Of a stretch of DNA of 5,665 bases, positions 1-5,665 are shown piece after piece. The position numbers were made by a program, and so were the translations under genes. This DNA comes from Spirochaetaceae bacterium (GTDB taxonomy: Bacteria; Spirochaetota; Spirochaetia; Treponematales; Treponemataceae): the NCBI GenBank assembly GCA_031271875.1, contig JAISVD010000290.1, positions 1 through 5,665 on the forward strand, written 5' to 3'. Numbering within the stretch: the stretch's first letter is position 1; every line of letters starts with the position of its first letter. The notes beneath the pieces were generated by a model. That model made no database searches. It was not told the origin of the DNA and saw nothing but the letters and a program-made list of their open reading frames with translations.

Positions 1-1209
1 GGAAAACCTTTTCCAGTACTGTTCGACCGACTGGGGGGAGCATACACATATCTTCGAGTCGGCGCCGAAATTCCCGCAGGCGCAGGGGTTTGCCGCAAGA
101 AGCAGCTGGAATCTGGCAGGAAAACAGGTTGTCCTGCCGGCGCGACTGATCACGGCCTGTCCTGTTTCGAGAGGGATGCGCAGGGATTGAAGGACGGAAT
201 GGCGGAATTCAGCCGCCTCATCCAGAAAGAGGACGCCGTGATGAGCAAGGGATATCTCGCCGGGGCGGCACTGCGGACCGCCTCCGATCATACCTTCCAG
301 ACTCGCGTTCTGGTGGGGCTGCCGGAACGGGGGACTCCTGATCACCCCGGAGGCATGATCCCCGGCTGTCAGGCTGTGTATGCGCGTTACCGTATGGGCC
401 TCCTGCTCTTTCAGGAGGGGCAGAAGGGTCCAAAAACGTTCAAGGGCAAGGGTTTTTCCGCATCCGGGAGGACCAAAGGCAAACAGATGATGTCCTCCCG
501 CCGCCGCTATCTGGAGCGCCCTGACAAGCCGCGGTTGTCCCCTGAGATCGGTGTAGTCGTTTTCTCTGCACAGGTCTTCAAATTCAGGTTCCTCTTCCAT
601 ATTTCTCCTTCTTCCGGTGATGCTCCTCTCCTGTTCGGACAGCTCCTCCCCCGCGGCGGTACGTAAAAGACAGGAGAACGCCTCCTGAAGGGTTTCAACG
701 CCGATGATCCTGATAGGCTCCCTATCGTCCCTGTCCGGCAGTTCCACCGTTTCGGCTATATCCCGGGGGATGATGAATGTCCGTATTCCCTGTTCGATCC
801 CTGTAGAAATGGCGGCGGAGATACCCCGAACTCCTCTGACAGATCCTGAAAGTTCAAGCTCCCCCATAATCAGTACGCGGAAACCATCCCCATCCGGTAT
901 GTTCCGGGGTACGCCGTTTGCGGCGCTCCGGGAGGTCCCCGGAGCGGCAAGAATTGCCAGGGCTATGGGCAGGTCGAAACCGGAACCCTCTTTTTTCACA
1001 TCCGCCGGGGAGAGGTTTATCAGTATCCGTTCTGCAGGGAATTCCAGCGCGGAGTTGCGTATCGCCGCCCGCATCCGTTCCCGGGACTCCCGGACCGTTC
1101 CGTCCGGAAGTCCCACCATATCGACCGCCGGAATACCCCGGCACAGGTCCACTTCAACCCTTACCAGGGCTCCCTCATAACCAAAGGGGGAAAAACTATA
1201 TATCTGCAT
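1..1209 (-). CDS. comM: YifB/ComM-family Mg-chelatase-like AAA+ ATPase, 5' part (C-terminus beyond the left edge)
   Basis: Reading the minus strand from the ATG at 1209-1207 gives 403 uninterrupted codons to the window edge, against about 500 for the family, so roughly the last fifth is missing. The start MQIYSFSPFGYEGALVRVEV and the following VGLPDGTVRESRERMRAAIRN are typical of the N-terminal ChlI-like domain. The AAA+ core follows: Walker A GPPGCGKT at residues 246-253, IGGG at 308-311, GEISLAH, and Walker B VLFLDEA at 326-332. The NPCACG motif (374-379) is followed by a C-x-C pair (C388, C390); these four cysteines resemble the metal-binding-like cluster common in the family. In naturally transformable bacteria ComM is a hexameric DNA helicase that promotes branch migration during uptake of homologous DNA; many carriers are not known to be transformable. 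The only SD-like sequence (AGGA, 1231-1228) is 18 nt upstream, so initiation looks weak. Transcribed divergently from the lnb-like gene. Family assignment is secure; the role in this host is inferred. Confidence 0.95.
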   Translation of the reverse strand, partial: MQIYSFSPFGYEGALVRVEVDLCRGIPAVDMVGLPDGTVRESRERMRAAIRNSALEFPAERILINLSPADVKKEGSGFDLPIALAILAAPGTSRSAANGVPRNIPDGDGFRVLIMGELELSGSVRGVRGISAAISTGIEQGIRTFIIPRDIAETVELPDRDDREPIRIIGVETLQEAFSCLLRTAAGEELSEQERSITGRRRNMEEEPEFEDLCRENDYTDLRGQPRLVRALQIAAAGGHHLFAFGPPGCGKTLALERFWTLLPLLKEQEAHTVTRIHSLTAGDHASGVIRSPPFRQPHQNASLEGMIGGGPQCRPGEISLAHHGVLFLDEAAEFRHSVLQSLRIPLETGQAVISRAGRTTCFPARFQLLLAANPCACGNFGADSKICVCSPQSVEQYWKRFS

Positions 1210-1247
1210 ATGATACCAATCGCTTTTTCCTGATAAAAATCCGTACT

Positions 1248-1274
1248 GTTTTACCTGAATTTCAGGGAATTCAA
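1248..1274 (-). promoter_or_regulatory. weak candidate promoter for comM with internal palindrome
   Basis: On the minus strand, TTGAAT (1274-1269) and TAAAAC (1253-1248) could be -35 and -10 elements, but their spacing is 15 bp, shorter than the preferred 17. A 13-bp palindrome, CCTGAA-T-TTCAGG (1254-1266), fills the spacer exactly. This would suit a repressor site, but no particular regulator is recognisable. The pairing of the boxes is weak, and the palindrome is the more solid observation. Confidence 0.25.
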
Positions 1275-1290
1275 AAAAGAATTGAAAAAA
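1267..1290 (+). repeat. two tandem 12-bp A-tract repeats (UP-element-like)
   Basis: GAATTCAAAAAA (1267-1278) is followed directly by GAATTGAAAAAA (1279-1290), differing at one base. Each ends in a run of six A. The pair lies immediately upstream of the TTG of the proposed -35 box at 1293. A-rich tracts in this place can act as UP elements contacted by the RNA polymerase alpha subunit, and phased A-tracts can bend DNA. The repeat is seen directly; the function is inferred. Confidence 0.4.
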
Positions 1291-1292
1291 GA

Positions 1293-1321
1293 TTGCGTTC
1301 CTGTTTCGTCCGGGATATACT
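1293..1321 (+). promoter_or_regulatory. candidate sigma-70-type promoter for the lnb-like gene
   Basis: TTGCGT (1293-1298) and TATACT (1316-1321, five of six matches to TATAAT) are separated by exactly 17 bp. Transcription would begin near 1328 and give a leader of about 38 nt with a good ribosome-binding site. The A-tract repeats sit directly upstream. The -35 box matches only its TTG, so the call rests on the -10 box, the spacing and the location. Confidence 0.45.
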
Positions 1322-1354
1322 TCATATGTTTTTCAACGTAAGTGCAATTTGTCT

Positions 1355-1361
1355 GGAGAGG
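1355..1361 (+). promoter_or_regulatory. ribosome-binding site choosing the ATG at 1366
   Basis: GGAGAGG ends four bases before the ATG at 1366. It favours that start over the GTG at 1342, which has no SD-like sequence before it. The GTG would also add a short stretch ahead of the basic n-region of the signal peptide. Confidence 0.6.
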
Positions 1362-1365
1362 GCTT

Positions 1366-2676
1366 ATGAAAAACCGGATTTTGCGGCGCGTACCGGTGAG
1401 TAAAATGACGACCGTTCTGGTTCTTTTTATATTGATTCTCTTTTTCTGTCCGGGATTTGCCGCTGCGCAGGCTGATAATTCCAGGGCTGAAGATACCCTC
1501 GTATTCAGGGCCGCTGTTTTTGGTCCGGCGGATGAGATTTTCATCTGGTGGGGCCACACCGCTCTGATTATAGAGGACACCGCAGGCGGGGAACCCCGAA
1601 TTTTTGACTGGGGGATTTTTTCATATTCCGGGGACAACTTCCTCCGGGAATTTATCCGTGACAGGGTACGCTATAAATGCGGCGTTTATCCGGCCCGGGC
1701 GGATATAGATATGTATATCGGAGAGGATCGGGATATTACGCTTTATACCCTTGATCTCGATTCTGATGCGAAACGGGCGATCCTCGCTGCCGCCGAAACC
1801 AATGTGCTCCCCGAAAACAGCTACTATATATATAACCAGTTCAGCGACAACTGCGCCACCCGGATACGGGATCTCATCGATATGGGAACCGGCGGGCAGC
1901 TGAAAAGCCATTTTTCCCGTATCCCCGGCCGGGGCACCTACCGGCGGCATATCCTGCGGTTCGTGAAGGACAGGCCCTTTGCGGAGTCTTTCCTCGATCT
2001 TATTACGGGACGGAGTGCGGATGTGGAAATATCCATGTGGGAAGAGATGTTTCTGCCCGTCGAACTCGGACGGAACCTGACCGGGTTCAGCTATACCGGC
2101 GGGGACGGAACTGTGCGGAATCTGGTGACAGATATTGAAATTATCCATGTATCCCGGACCAGGAACGCTGTTCCTTCCTTTCCACGCCCTCTGTGGCCCC
2201 GTAACCTGGCTGCGGGTACAGGGATCGTGCTGCTTCTGCTGCTTTTCGAAATCTTTGGCAAAAAACAGCCCGTCTCGGGCAGATTCTTCCGGGGGATCAT
2301 TCAGAGTCTTCTCGGTCTTTTCCTCGGAGCCGCCGGGACAGCGCTTGTTTTTACCGTATTTTTCAGCGGAAAAGACTATATGCAGTGGAATATCAATATC
2401 CTCTATATAAATCCCCTGCTGCTCGCGGCTGTCCCTCTGGGAATCTGCAGCGGGATGGGCGGTCTCCCCGGAAAATTTCCGAGGGCTGAAAAACTCCTCC
2501 GTATCCTGTGGACGTATGTATTCATTGCCGGGATTGTTTCTCTGCTTCTGAATGTGCACCCCGCTGTTTATCAGGAAAACCAGGCAGTCCTTGCGTTTGT
2601 TCTTCCTCCTGCTTTTGTTCTGAGCTCTGTCCCCGTTTTTATACGGAAGAAGGCCGGAAAAAACAGACAGGAGTAA
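1366..2676 (+). CDS. DUF4105 / Lnb N-terminal domain membrane protein (putative lipoprotein N-acyltransferase)
   Basis: This 436-residue protein begins with an export signal: basic n-region MKNRILRRVPVSK, then a hydrophobic core ending near FAAAQA at about residue 35. The extracytoplasmic domain that follows carries the DUF4105/Lnb_N hallmarks WWGHTALIIED (His64) and DNCATRIRD (Cys163). The conserved His and Cys suggest a thiol-type catalytic pair (inference). The C-terminal third has five probable membrane spans, near residues 281-298, 311-335, 344-363, 380-397 and 407-427. The WNINILYINPLLL stretch (341-353) matches the N-x-N...NPL signature I recall from this family's membrane part. The Bacteroides member Lnb has been reported to N-acylate lipoproteins, and this gene has the same overall architecture. 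The substrate here is unproven; it could be another envelope acyl transfer. An in-frame ATG at 1405 would shorten the signal peptide and has no better SD. It may be the first gene of a rightward envelope unit. Confidence 0.8.
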   Translation: MKNRILRRVPVSKMTTVLVLFILILFFCPGFAAAQADNSRAEDTLVFRAAVFGPADEIFIWWGHTALIIEDTAGGEPRIFDWGIFSYSGDNFLREFIRDRVRYKCGVYPARADIDMYIGEDRDITLYTLDLDSDAKRAILAAAETNVLPENSYYIYNQFSDNCATRIRDLIDMGTGGQLKSHFSRIPGRGTYRRHILRFVKDRPFAESFLDLITGRSADVEISMWEEMFLPVELGRNLTGFSYTGGDGTVRNLVTDIEIIHVSRTRNAVPSFPRPLWPRNLAAGTGIVLLLLLFEIFGKKQPVSGRFFRGIIQSLLGLFLGAAGTALVFTVFFSGKDYMQWNINILYINPLLLAAVPLGICSGMGGLPGKFPRAEKLLRILWTYVFIAGIVSLLLNVHPAVYQENQAVLAFVLPPAFVLSSVPVFIRKKAGKNRQE

Positions 2677-2681
2677 ACCAA

Positions 2682-2873
2682 ATGAGGTTCCGAACAGGGA
2701 CAGAGCTGAGTTCGTGCTCAACCCACGGGAATCAATTTTCAAAAGAAGGAGTTGAAAAAACACAGAATGCAAACAAAGTCCCCCTTTATACATATTTCTG
2801 CATAAGTATAACCAAAATTCATTCCCGTGATGATATACCTTCCGGGGTGGTTACTTCCTGTCTTTTCTGCTAG
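2682..2873 (+). CDS. doubtful small ORF, 63 residues, unknown
   Basis: An ATG at 2682 lies 8 nt after AGGAG (2669-2673), which overlaps the end of the lnb-like gene. The frame stays open for 63 codons and stops with TAG at 2871-2873, one base before the ATG at 2875 of the next gene. That geometry would allow translational coupling and could explain why the next gene lacks an SD. Against it, the product is Cys-rich with no recognisable domain, signal or membrane span, its codon use is more AT-rich than in the neighbours, and the frame runs through both arms of an inverted repeat. I think chance is more likely than a real gene. Confidence 0.2.
   Translation: MRFRTGTELSSCSTHGNQFSKEGVEKTQNANKVPLYTYFCISITKIHSRDDIPSGVVTSCLFC
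2724..2829. repeat. 106-bp element bounded by 16-nt inverted repeats
   Basis: CACGGGAATCAATTTT (2724-2739) is the reverse complement of AAAATTCATTCCCGTG (2814-2829) at 15 of 16 positions. The 74 nt between them include A-rich sequence, an SD-like AAGGAG (2746-2751) and a second inverted repeat (2786-2811). In RNA the arms could close a long stem around an inner hairpin. In DNA they look like the terminal inverted repeats of a very small MITE-like element, although I see no flanking target-site duplication. It fills most of the gap between the lnb-like and DUF4015 genes. The symmetry is seen directly; its nature (mobile relic, structured leader, small RNA or regulatory site) is open. Confidence 0.6.
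2785..2812 (+). promoter_or_regulatory. candidate promoter for the DUF4015 gene overlapping an inner inverted repeat
   Basis: TTTATA (2785-2790) and TATAAC (2807-2812) match four and five of six consensus bases with a 16-bp spacer. Transcription would start near 2819, about 55 nt before the ATG at 2875. The same bases form an imperfect inverted repeat, TTATACATAT (2786-2795) and ATAAGTATAA (2802-2811), with one mismatch and a 6-nt loop. It could therefore be an operator over the promoter, or simple AT-richness may produce both patterns. Confidence 0.35.
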
Positions 2874-2874
2874 A

Positions 2875-5169
2875 ATGAAACCTATGATCAAAGGTAAAAT
2901 TCCCATATGCGGTACAGTTTTCTGTCTGTTTTTTTCTATATATCTCTCCGCACAGACGGGTTTTTCCCAGCTGGATAATCTTATCGGTACGGACAGGGGG
3001 CTCTTCGCCGCCGCCGGTTCCAGGACGACCCCTCTCTGGAATGGGGGAGGGATAAAAAAGATCGTTACCCTGGCGAAAACCCTCTCCGGAACCGGCGGTT
3101 CCCCCTGGTATTTTCTCACCGATGCGGGGGTTCTGTACAGCACTGATCTCAGGAATTTTGAGCTGCGGAATGAGGGGCTGCCGGTGATTGTCGTCAAGGA
3201 ATTTGACGGCGCCGTAAAGTCCTTTGTCAGGGAAACGGCGGAGCTCAAGGACCTGAAGATACATCCCGACAATCCGGATATTCTGGTTACCGCCACCTAC
3301 AGCGCCATATACCTCTCCGTTGACGGGGGACAGAGCTGGAACAGTTTGGGGCTCAGTGCACATACCGCCGGTGTAAAATCCGTGGCCGTCGCCACCATGA
3401 GGGATGCGGGAAAATCCGCTGCGAAAAACCCCTCAGGGCGGCTTACCGTGTTCATGTCCCACCCCATTTACGGCCTGTCCTACTGTTTCGCGGACAGTTC
3501 CGGCAAAAGAGAGGGGGGCTGGGTCGATATTCTCGCCGGGTTTGAACCCCTGGAAACCTCCCTCTACACCGATGAGATCGCGGATATCATCGCCGTTTCC
3601 TCCGGGGAAAACACCGAAATATATCTTTCCCAAACCTTCCGCCCCCGGGTATACCGGCTCGACTGGGAGGGGAAAAAGGGGGAGCTGCTCTGGAAAGGGG
3701 ATGAACCTGCGGATACCATAGAGAGCCTCGCTTTTACCGGCAGTTCGCTTGTCTATATCTCTCCCGACGGGTTCGGTGAGCTGATACCCTCGCAGGAGGA
3801 CGGTTCTCTTCCATATATCAGTGCCGCTCAGCTCTCTCCGGCGGTTTCCTGGGAGCGGCAGCTCCGGCAGGTTTCCTCGGGGAACGGCTATGCCGCCTGC
3901 GCCTGGTTCGCCCCGCCGAACACGGGAAGCCGGGGAGCTCTGTCCCTCTCGGAGCTCTGGCTCCTGGAGCCAGAGAACATACACAGCCCCTATGCCGAGG
4001 TTATCGGAGGCCGGGAGGGCTTGTATATTCCCATCTGGCAGGTGACCACCGATAAGGGGCTCAACTCCTTTCTTGATATCATGGAACAGAATAAACTGAA
4101 CACCGCAGTGGTGGATATGAAGGATGATTACGGTTTTCTGCGGTACGATACCAGGGATCCGCTGGTGCTTTCAAAGGGCGCTGTCAGCTCCTATGCGGTA
4201 GAACTTGATCAGTTTGTCAAGAAAATGAAGGAAAAGGATATCTATCTTGTTGCCCGTGTCGTGGTATTCAAGGATCGCACCCTTTCCCGGTATAAGGGGG
4301 GAATATATGCTGTCTGGGACAGCAAAAAGAGTGCCCCCTGGATGGGGATCCGTTCGGAGTCGGAGGAGGAGACAGATTACTATGACGAGCACTGGGTTGA
4401 CCCGTACTGCGAATATGTGTGGGAGTATAATACCGCTATCGCGAAGGAGCTTGTCGCCCGTGGATTTGACGAGATACAGTTCGATTATATCCGGTTTCCC
4501 ACCGACGGGATCAACCTGGGGAACGCCTCCTACCGTTACCGCGAAACCGGGATGACCCGGGAGAGCGCCCTGATGTCTTTTCTTTCATATGCGCGGAAAA
4601 ACGTTGATGCCCCCATCGGTATCGATATCTACGGAGCGAACGGCTGGTACCGTACCGGTGCCAGGACGGGGCAGGATGTGGAACTTCTTGCCCGGTATGT
4701 GGATGTTATCTGTCCCATGTTCTATCCCAACCATTTCGAGAATACCTTCCTTGCCCATGAACCGGAAGCGGACCGCCCCTACCGGATATACTTCTACGGT
4801 AACTACCGCAACGCGGTCATAGGACGCAACAGGATACTTGTCCGCCCCTGGGTACAGGCGTTTTATCTGAATGTGGCCTACGACAGAAAGTATTACAACA
4901 ACGAATATGTACGCAAGGAGCTGTTCGGTGTGCGGGATTCCACAAACAGCGGATTCATGCACTGGAACAACTCCGGTCGGTACGGAGATATCACTCCATT
5001 CCCCGCTCCGGATGAACCCTTCCCCGGCACCGCCTTTGAGGCGGGACCGGAGTTCCGCAAACCCGCGCTGTCGAAAAAACGCTCTGGCGCCGCCGGAAAC
5101 GGAACACGGGCGGATATTCCCGGAGGCGGTTACACCCCCTCCAGGAGCAAACCCTCGGGAGGACGCTGA
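2875..5169 (+). CDS. secreted protein with propeller-like N-terminus and DUF4015 putative glycoside hydrolase domain
   Basis: From the ATG at 2875 the product is 764 residues. It starts with a signal peptide: basic MKPMIKGK, a hydrophobic core at about 9-26, and likely cleavage near LSAQ or FSQ. Residues of about 30-375 show short strand-like repeats of the type TDRGLF, TDAGVLYSTD and YSAIYLSVDGG, with one clear Asp-box S-x-D-x-G-x-S-W at 148-155; this suggests a BNR/sortilin-like beta-propeller. Residues of about 380-705 are a full DUF4015 domain, a TIM-barrel-like putative glycosyl hydrolase. Its landmarks are VVDMKDDYG (D414, D417, D418), HWVDPY (D509), FDEIQFDYIRFP (D532, E533, D537), and CPMFYP (613-618). 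The acidic residues at strand ends fit a hydrolase, but the catalytic pair cannot be named from sequence. The last 45 or so residues are Gly/Pro/Ser/Arg-rich and probably disordered. No good SD precedes any start; an ATG at 2884 is equally possible, and the upstream GTG at 2827 would spoil the signal peptide. The enzyme's substrate is unknown. Confidence 0.85.
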   Translation: MKPMIKGKIPICGTVFCLFFSIYLSAQTGFSQLDNLIGTDRGLFAAAGSRTTPLWNGGGIKKIVTLAKTLSGTGGSPWYFLTDAGVLYSTDLRNFELRNEGLPVIVVKEFDGAVKSFVRETAELKDLKIHPDNPDILVTATYSAIYLSVDGGQSWNSLGLSAHTAGVKSVAVATMRDAGKSAAKNPSGRLTVFMSHPIYGLSYCFADSSGKREGGWVDILAGFEPLETSLYTDEIADIIAVSSGENTEIYLSQTFRPRVYRLDWEGKKGELLWKGDEPADTIESLAFTGSSLVYISPDGFGELIPSQEDGSLPYISAAQLSPAVSWERQLRQVSSGNGYAACAWFAPPNTGSRGALSLSELWLLEPENIHSPYAEVIGGREGLYIPIWQVTTDKGLNSFLDIMEQNKLNTAVVDMKDDYGFLRYDTRDPLVLSKGAVSSYAVELDQFVKKMKEKDIYLVARVVVFKDRTLSRYKGGIYAVWDSKKSAPWMGIRSESEEETDYYDEHWVDPYCEYVWEYNTAIAKELVARGFDEIQFDYIRFPTDGINLGNASYRYRETGMTRESALMSFLSYARKNVDAPIGIDIYGANGWYRTGARTGQDVELLARYVDVICPMFYPNHFENTFLAHEPEADRPYRIYFYGNYRNAVIGRNRILVRPWVQAFYLNVAYDRKYYNNEYVRKELFGVRDSTNSGFMHWNNSGRYGDITPFPAPDEPFPGTAFEAGPEFRKPALSKKRSGAAGNGTRADIPGGGYTPSRSKPSGGR
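5157..5162 (+). promoter_or_regulatory. ribosome-binding site for the PAP2 gene inside the upstream CDS
   Basis: GGGAGG lies 6 nt before the ATG at 5169, within the last codons of the DUF4015 gene. Together with the TGATG stop/start overlap it fixes the start and supports translational coupling of the two genes. Confidence 0.75.
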
Positions 5170-5665
5170 TGGTATCGGAACTCGTTTTGTCCCCGGTTAC
5201 TCCGGGGGCCGTGTATCTCTGGGGGCTGGAGGTAATACGGGCGTTCCAGTCCGCGGCAAGTCCCGTGCTGACCGCTATTGTCAAAGCCGTAACCTTTCTG
5301 GGGGACCCCGTTGCCTATGTTATCCTGATCGCGGTGATCTTCTGGTGTATTGATGAACGCCGGGGGGCTCTTCTGGGAATTGTCACCCTCTTTTCTGCAG
5401 GGGTTACTACGGTGATCAAGGACAACCTCAGAATACTCCGCCCCTTTTATTATGATCCTTCGGTTAAGCTCATCGAGCAGTCCGGGTTTTCGACCCCTTC
5501 GGGACACGCCCAAGGTTCCGCCTCCTTCTGGGGGCTTTTTGCCCTGACCATGCGGTCAAAACCTCGGCGGTCGAGATCGCTGCAGTCCTGCCTGAAATGG
5601 GCCGTCGGACTGGGCATACCCTTTCTGGTGGGGCTCAGCAGAATATACCTTGGCGTCCATTACCC
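5169..5665 (+). CDS. PAP2-family membrane phosphatase, N-terminal part (cut at right edge)
   Basis: The first 165 codons of a PAP2 (type 2 phosphatidic acid phosphatase) protein are present. The three-part signature is visible and intact as far as it goes: K-x6-RP (K84...R91-P92), PSGH (110-113), and S-R-x5-H (S157, R158, H164). The missing Asp of the last motif would lie just past the edge. His113 and His164 are the family's expected active-site histidines. Hydrophobic stretches near 33-58, 66-83, 116-127 and 143-156 fit a multi-pass membrane enzyme that removes phosphate from lipid phosphates or diphosphates on the outer face. The LGDP and FWCIDERRG pattern near residues 44-66 resembles bacterial PAP2 proteins of unknown substrate, so undecaprenyl pyrophosphate, phosphatidate or another lipid are all possible. 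The ATG overlaps the previous stop (TGATG), so the two genes are co-transcribed. Confidence 0.9.
   Translation, partial: MVSELVLSPVTPGAVYLWGLEVIRAFQSAASPVLTAIVKAVTFLGDPVAYVILIAVIFWCIDERRGALLGIVTLFSAGVTTVIKDNLRILRPFYYDPSVKLIEQSGFSTPSGHAQGSASFWGLFALTMRSKPRRSRSLQSCLKWAVGLGIPFLVGLSRIYLGVHY

Noticed and set aside
187..1403. Plus-strand open frames at 187-666, 704-1180 and 918-1403
   Set aside because: The first two are antisense to the comM-like gene, and the third runs from it into the regulatory region. Their products are Ser/Pro/Arg-rich without domains, while the minus strand carries unambiguous Walker motifs.
1621..2793. 390-codon open frame on the minus strand
   Set aside because: It lies antisense to the lnb-like gene, whose family motifs, signal peptide and membrane spans are clear. 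The minus-strand product is rich in charged and proline residues with no recognisable domain, and it is explained by codon bias of the real gene.
2767..2805. 12-codon ORF inside the inverted-repeat element, as a leader peptide
   Set aside because: The SD-like AAGGAG is 15 nt away, and no run of regulatory codons or attenuator-like hairpin pair accompanies it.
2827..2874. GTG at 2827 or ATG at 2830 as start of the DUF4015 gene
   Set aside because: Neither has an SD, the GTG lies in an arm of the inverted repeat, and starting there would put a hydrophobic stretch ahead of the basic n-region of an otherwise normal signal peptide.
2677..2874. Rho-independent terminator after the lnb-like gene
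   Set aside because: No GC-rich hairpin followed by a T-run is present on the plus strand; the small stems (for example AAAG-TCCCC-CTTT at 2775-2787) are too weak.
2848..2876. Extended -10 (TGCTAGAAT) with TGGTTA as -35
   Set aside because: The -35 match is poor, and transcription would start at about the ATG at 2884, requiring leaderless translation. I prefer the boxes at 2785-2812 but cannot exclude it.
3433..3984. 183-codon open frame on the minus strand
   Set aside because: It is antisense to the propeller-like part of the DUF4015 gene, and its product is Gly/Pro/Arg-rich with no motif. It is a shadow frame.

Overview
The window reads as ordinary chromosomal DNA from a free-living, moderately GC-rich bacterium. 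I favour a spirochaete (Spirochaetota): the combination of a DUF4105/Lnb-type membrane protein, a secreted DUF4015 'putative glycoside hydrolase' behind a propeller-like N-terminus, and this style of PAP2 phosphatase is one I associate with that phylum. This is an impression from protein style, not a search result. Nothing looks phage-derived, and I see no insertion sequence, CRISPR array, tRNA or rRNA.

Layout. Positions 1-1209 (minus strand) hold the first 403 codons of a YifB/ComM-family AAA+ ATPase, which runs off the left edge. Positions 1210-1365 form a divergent regulatory region with a 13-bp palindrome, two 12-bp tandem A-tract repeats and a plausible promoter for the rightward genes. 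Positions 1366-2676 (plus) encode an exported protein with five C-terminal membrane spans and an N-terminal DUF4105/Lnb_N domain, the family of a recently described lipoprotein N-acyltransferase. Positions 2677-2874 are an AT-richer gap. It carries a 106-bp element bounded by 16-nt inverted repeats with one mismatch, an inner inverted repeat that coincides with a possible promoter, and a doubtful 63-codon ORF. Positions 2875-5169 encode a large secreted protein: signal peptide, propeller-like region with an Asp-box, DUF4015 TIM-barrel-like domain, and a basic Gly/Pro/Ser-rich tail. Positions 5169-5665 encode the start of a PAP2 lipid phosphatase whose ATG overlaps the preceding stop by one base; it runs off the right edge.

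The three rightward genes all act outside the cytoplasm or in the membrane: possible lipoprotein acylation, a secreted carbohydrate-active-type protein, and lipid phosphate removal. They may form a cell-envelope unit. The last two are almost certainly co-translated; the link from the lnb-like gene across the 198-bp gap is less certain. The most unusual DNA-level signal is the 106-bp inverted-repeat element in that gap. The most interesting gene is the Lnb-like protein. I found no clear multi-gene system that I would call undescribed.
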